Shown here piece after piece: positions 20,766 to 23,885 of a DNA stretch of 23,885 bases. Below the pieces are notes generated by a model. The model worked only from the letters and a program-made list of their open reading frames with translations. It was not told the DNA's origin and searched no databases. The position numbers and the translations under genes were made by a program. The stretch comes from Massilia sp. UBA2604 (GTDB taxonomy: Bacteria > Pseudomonadota > Gammaproteobacteria > Burkholderiales > Burkholderiaceae_D): the NCBI GenBank assembly GCA_002339265.1, contig DDKG01000234.1, positions 1 to 23,885 of the forward strand. The letters run 5' to 3'. Numbering within the stretch: the first letter of the stretch is position 1; every line of letters starts with the position of its first letter.

Positions 20766-23132
20766 TCAGGGCTCGCCGGCCAGCCGCTCGCCGGCATAGG
20801 CGCGATACCTGCGAATGCGCCCGGTGACCTCGTCCTTGCCCTGGCGCGGTACGTAGCGCAGGCCGGCCACCTCGACATCCTTGCCGAGATCGATCACCAG
20901 GCGGTGCGGGTGCGCGCTGCCTGCGCCCGGGCCGCTGTAGGCCGTATGCCAGAAGTCGCTGTTCTGGCCATTGATCGCATTGAGCGCGCCGCCATCCTCC
21001 TTGTTCGACTCTTCGCTGTCGACCCAGGCGATGGTCCAGGCGGATTGCTCGATCGTCTTGCCGTTCTTGTCCAGCAGTGACAGCTCGGCCACCGCGGCGT
21101 AGGGCTTACCGTCGAATGCATCAAGCGACTCCAGGCAGAACTGGCGCGCGCGCAGCGGCGCCGCGAAGCGCACGTCCTGGGTCGCGGAACCGGGCGCGAA
21201 TGCGCCTTCGTGGGCCGGCTTGACGCCGTCGAGCTGCAGGCTGACGGTGCTGGGCGGGCGTTCGAGGTCGAGTTCGCGGCGCAACTGATCGAGGATCGGC
21301 TTGGCCAGGCCGGCGATGCGCGCCTCGCGCGGGCCGGTCAGGTCGAGCACCACCACCTCGTTGCGGCCGCGTTTGATCCACGGCCCTGGCAGGTACATGG
21401 TCTGGGTCGGCCCGATGCTCCAGTAGCGGCCCAGGCAGCGGCCGTTGATCCAGACGATGCCCTGGCCCCATCCCGACATGTCGAGGAAGGTGTCGTGGGT
21501 GGCGCGGGCGTCGAAGCCGCCGCGCCAGAAGGCCGCGTCCTTGCTGCGGCCGCGCTTGAACGCCAGCGGCGGCAGCACGCCTTCGGCGTCGAAATCGATG
21601 GCGCGGATTTCCCAGTCCTTCAGTTCCTGCGCCGCGCCCCCGGTCGGGGTGAACGTGACCGGGCCGTGCATGCCCTTGCGGTCGTGGATCTCGACGCCGA
21701 AGTTGACGCGCGCGATCGTGTACAGCAGCACCTCGACGACGGCCGGCTTGCTGCGCGCAGGGATCGCCACCTTGAAGCGGCGGTAGCGGGTGTCCATCGT
21801 GCCCACCAGCTTGCCGTCGACCCGCACCCAGGCCAGGTCGCGCACCTTGGCCGCTGCCAGCATCCCGGCCGGGCCGGCCGGCAGGGTGACGCGGTACACC
21901 ACGATGCCGCGGCTGATGTCGTATTCCTCGATCGGGCGTGGCGAGGCGTCGCGGATCACGCGCGCCGGCAAGTTGGCGTGCAAGGGCGCGGTTTCGGTTA
22001 GGGCGAAGCCAGGGATCGTCATCACCGGCATCGGCGCCGGCGGCTTCGGCAAGGTCTCACCTGGAGCCAGGAAGGGCGTCATCGCGGCGCGGTAGGCCTC
22101 GAACTTGTCGCCGATCCAGCCGGCTTCGCTGATCGGGGCGTCGTAGTCGTAGCTGGTGGTGTCGGGCCGGAACGGCCGGTCGCAGCCGCCCCACAGTCCG
22201 AAGGTGGTGCCGCCGTGCGCCATATAGAGGCTGAACGAGCCGTTCGCCGCCAGCATGGTCTTGATGTCGGCCACGGCGTTCTCGACGCCGCCGCGGCGGT
22301 GTGGCGCGCCCCAGGTGTCGAACCAGCCGGAATAATACTCACCGCACATCAGCGGTCCCTGCTGCACCTCGGCCAGGGCCTTGAAACCGGCTTCGGGATT
22401 GCTGCCGAAGTTCGCGACCGAATACAGCTCGGGGATATGCGTCTTGGCCACCGCATTGGTCGGGTTGCACTGGAATAGCGGGACGTCGAAGCCGGCGTCC
22501 AGCACGGCCTGGCGCAGCTTGCGCATATAGTCCAGGTCTTCGCCGTAGAAGCCGTATTCGTTCTCGACCTGCACCATCAGGATCGGTCCGCCCCGGGTCA
22601 CCTGCTGCGGACCGAGCACGCGGCCGACTTCCTTCAGCCAGCGCCGCGACGGCGCCAGGAAGGTTTCGCTGGTGGAGCGCAGGAAGGCGTCGCCCGGCTT
22701 CTTGAGCAGCCACCATGGCAGGCCGCCCATCTCCCATTCGGCGCAGGCGTACGGGCCGGGGCGCAGGATCACCCACAGGCCCTCTTGTTGCGCCAGGCGG
22801 CAGAACTCGGCGGCATCGCGCTGGCCGTCCCAGTCGAACTTCCCCTCGCGCCACTCGTGGTAGTTCCAGAACAGGTAGGCGCAGACGCTGTTCAGGCCCA
22901 TCGCCTTGATGGTCTTGAGGCGGTGCGTCCAGTACTCGCGCGGCACGCGCGAAAAATGCATCTCGCCGCAGCGGATCTGCAGCGGCTTGCCGTCCAGCAG
23001 AAAGTCGTTGCGGCCGATCGCGAAGCGAGAAGAGGCGGCGGCATGGACCTGGGCCTGGACGGGCAGCAGCGCCAGCGCGGAGCTGGCGGCTGCGCCTTGC
23101 AGCAGGCGGCGACGTGGCAGTGTGTTCATCAT
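20766..23132 (-). CDS. GH35 beta-galactosidase, exported
   Basis: The 788-aa protein begins with a Tat-like leader (PRRRLLQGAAASSALALLP). The GH35 barrel (about 37-360) is recognised by CGEMHFSRVPREYW, LRPGPYACAEWEMGGLPWWL, the acid/base E192 in QVENEYG and the nucleophile E265 in CGEYYSGWFDTWG. Beta-sandwich domains follow; GWGQGIVWINGRCLGRYW (around 550-570) is the usual jelly-roll segment. The last 100 residues resemble an F5/8-type (CBM32-like) discoidin domain (INGQNSDFWHT, HRLVIDLG). It probably removes terminal beta-galactose from plant galactans or arabinogalactan side chains in the periplasm or outside the cell. Its ATG overlaps the stop of the upstream GH105 gene (ATGA), so the two are coupled. 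Substrate is inferred from neighbours. Confidence 0.92.
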   Translation of the reverse strand: MMNTLPRRRLLQGAAASSALALLPVQAQVHAAASSRFAIGRNDFLLDGKPLQIRCGEMHFSRVPREYWTHRLKTIKAMGLNSVCAYLFWNYHEWREGKFDWDGQRDAAEFCRLAQQEGLWVILRPGPYACAEWEMGGLPWWLLKKPGDAFLRSTSETFLAPSRRWLKEVGRVLGPQQVTRGGPILMVQVENEYGFYGEDLDYMRKLRQAVLDAGFDVPLFQCNPTNAVAKTHIPELYSVANFGSNPEAGFKALAEVQQGPLMCGEYYSGWFDTWGAPHRRGGVENAVADIKTMLAANGSFSLYMAHGGTTFGLWGGCDRPFRPDTTSYDYDAPISEAGWIGDKFEAYRAAMTPFLAPGETLPKPPAPMPVMTIPGFALTETAPLHANLPARVIRDASPRPIEEYDISRGIVVYRVTLPAGPAGMLAAAKVRDLAWVRVDGKLVGTMDTRYRRFKVAIPARSKPAVVEVLLYTIARVNFGVEIHDRKGMHGPVTFTPTGGAAQELKDWEIRAIDFDAEGVLPPLAFKRGRSKDAAFWRGGFDARATHDTFLDMSGWGQGIVWINGRCLGRYWSIGPTQTMYLPGPWIKRGRNEVVVLDLTGPREARIAGLAKPILDQLRRELDLERPPSTVSLQLDGVKPAHEGAFAPGSATQDVRFAAPLRARQFCLESLDAFDGKPYAAVAELSLLDKNGKTIEQSAWTIAWVDSEESNKEDGGALNAINGQNSDFWHTAYSGPGAGSAHPHRLVIDLGKDVEVAGLRYVPRQGKDEVTGRIRRYRAYAGERLAGEP

Positions 23133-23884
23133 CGCGCCGCTCCCGCCTTGTCCACCAGGCTTGCCATCTCGGTCGCCGCCAGCAGGAAGGCGCCGACGCC
23201 GAACGGCGCTGTGGAATCCTGGTTCACGACCTGGCCGGGGATCGCGCGCTCGCCGATCGGCTGCACGTAACCGACCCGGCCATTGGCCTGCAGCGCCACC
23301 TTGCTCAGGAAGCGCCAGCCGCGCAAAGCCGTCGGCGCATACTCTGCGCGGTCCAGGTAGCCGTTGTTGATGCCCCAGGCGTAGGCATAGGTGAAGAAGG
23401 CGGTGCCGCTGCTTTCCGGGCCCGGCGCATGGCCCGGGTCGAGCAGGCTGCGGGTCCAGTAGCCGTCGTCCTGCTGGAGCGGTTTCAGGGCCGCCGCCAT
23501 CCGGCGGAAGCGCTCGGTCAGCAGTGGCCGGCTTGCGTTATCGGGCGGCAGGTCGGCCAGCGTCTTGGCCAGGGCGGCGAACACCCAGCCGTCGCCGCGC
23601 GCCCAGAAGTCCTTGCCGCCGTTGGCCGACCTGTGCTTGGGGTAGATGTACTTGGCGTCGCGGTAGTACAGGCCGGCCTCCTGGTCGTACATCAGCTGGT
23701 CGGCATAGCTGAAGTATTCGTGCAGCTTGTCGAGGTAGCGCCGGTCGCCGGTGGCCTTGTACAGTTTCGTCATCACGGGCATCACCATATAGATGCCGTC
23801 GGCCCACCACCAATAATCGCTGTTCGGGGTGCTCATCTGGTATTCCATCACTTCGCGCGCGCGGGCGATGCGGCGCGGGTCCTT
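23129..23884 (-). CDS. GH105 unsaturated rhamnogalacturonyl hydrolase, C-terminal part
   Basis: This is the last 252 residues of a glycoside hydrolase family 105 (GH88/105 clan) protein; the frame is open to the right edge. Family features are SDYWWWADGIYM with the catalytic-region Asp, FWARGDGWVFAALAKTL, SSGTAFFTYAYAWGINNGYL and a C-terminal APFGVGAFLLAATEM. Such enzymes cleave the unsaturated uronic acid left at chain ends by rhamnogalacturonan lyases, releasing rhamnose. Together with the following GH35 and DUF2264 genes it marks a pectin (rhamnogalacturonan I) side-chain utilisation operon. The ATG within the window at 23851 is internal, not the start. Confidence 0.88.
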   Translation of the reverse strand, partial: KDPRRIARAREVMEYQMSTPNSDYWWWADGIYMVMPVMTKLYKATGDRRYLDKLHEYFSYADQLMYDQEAGLYYRDAKYIYPKHRSANGGKDFWARGDGWVFAALAKTLADLPPDNASRPLLTERFRRMAAALKPLQQDDGYWTRSLLDPGHAPGPESSGTAFFTYAYAWGINNGYLDRAEYAPTALRGWRFLSKVALQANGRVGYVQPIGERAIPGQVVNQDSTAPFGVGAFLLAATEMASLVDKAGAAR

Positions 23885-23885
23885 G

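Noticed and set aside
1..23885. CRISPR array, tRNA or rRNA genes
   Set aside because: No regularly spaced direct repeats, no cloverleaf-like sequence and no rRNA segment were seen by eye on either strand.

Overview
The window is high-GC bacterial DNA with dense, short-spaced genes. Its gene set (split-domain MnmC, Tag, MocR and PaiB-type regulators, DctB-like and EAL signalling proteins, GH35/GH105 sugar hydrolases with Tat-like leaders) suggests a betaproteobacterium, most likely Oxalobacteraceae of the Massilia/Telluria kind. That placement is an inference from protein character; no rRNA or other marker gene is present.

Layout. 1-1817: the 3' part of an acid phosphatase/phospholipase C-family gene, a 176-bp nested palindromic repeat, and an exported DUF4142 protein. 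1863-4487: an OsmC-like and a PaiB-like gene, divergent from a MocR-type regulator that probably controls them. 4492-8731: a DctB-like sensor kinase and a FixJ/LuxR-type response regulator, divergent from an MHS-family (KgtP-like) organic-acid transporter, with a perfect 8-bp inverted repeat in the shared promoter region. 

8732-12575 is the accessory part. It holds a decayed IS4-family (Tn5-like) insertion sequence with both ends still visible, then one AT-rich gene for a 695-aa ABC/AAA_13-type ATPase with a CPYC zinc-hook motif (RloC/PrrC-like, a probable phage-defence protein), then a frameshifted DoxX-family pseudogene. The pseudogene still has a textbook SoxR promoter: a 19-bp spacer filled by a SoxR operator.

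12576-15566: soxR (fused in frame to a ParS/MbcA-like antitoxin domain), tag and mnmC, overlapping and probably co-transcribed. MnmC has an intact FAD domain but an eroded methyltransferase domain. 15678-18154: a small histidine kinase without a sensor domain, overlapping a receiver-TPR response regulator. 18187-19380: an EAL phosphodiesterase carrying a C-terminal CZB zinc-binding domain. 19478-23884: a minus-strand operon for plant-polysaccharide breakdown (GH105, GH35 beta-galactosidase, DUF2264), running off the right edge.

The points most worth following are the stand-alone RloC-like ATPase in its decayed insertion site, the SoxR-ParS fusion beside a dead target gene, the EAL-CZB phosphodiesterase, the MnmC domain decay and the 176-bp palindromic element.
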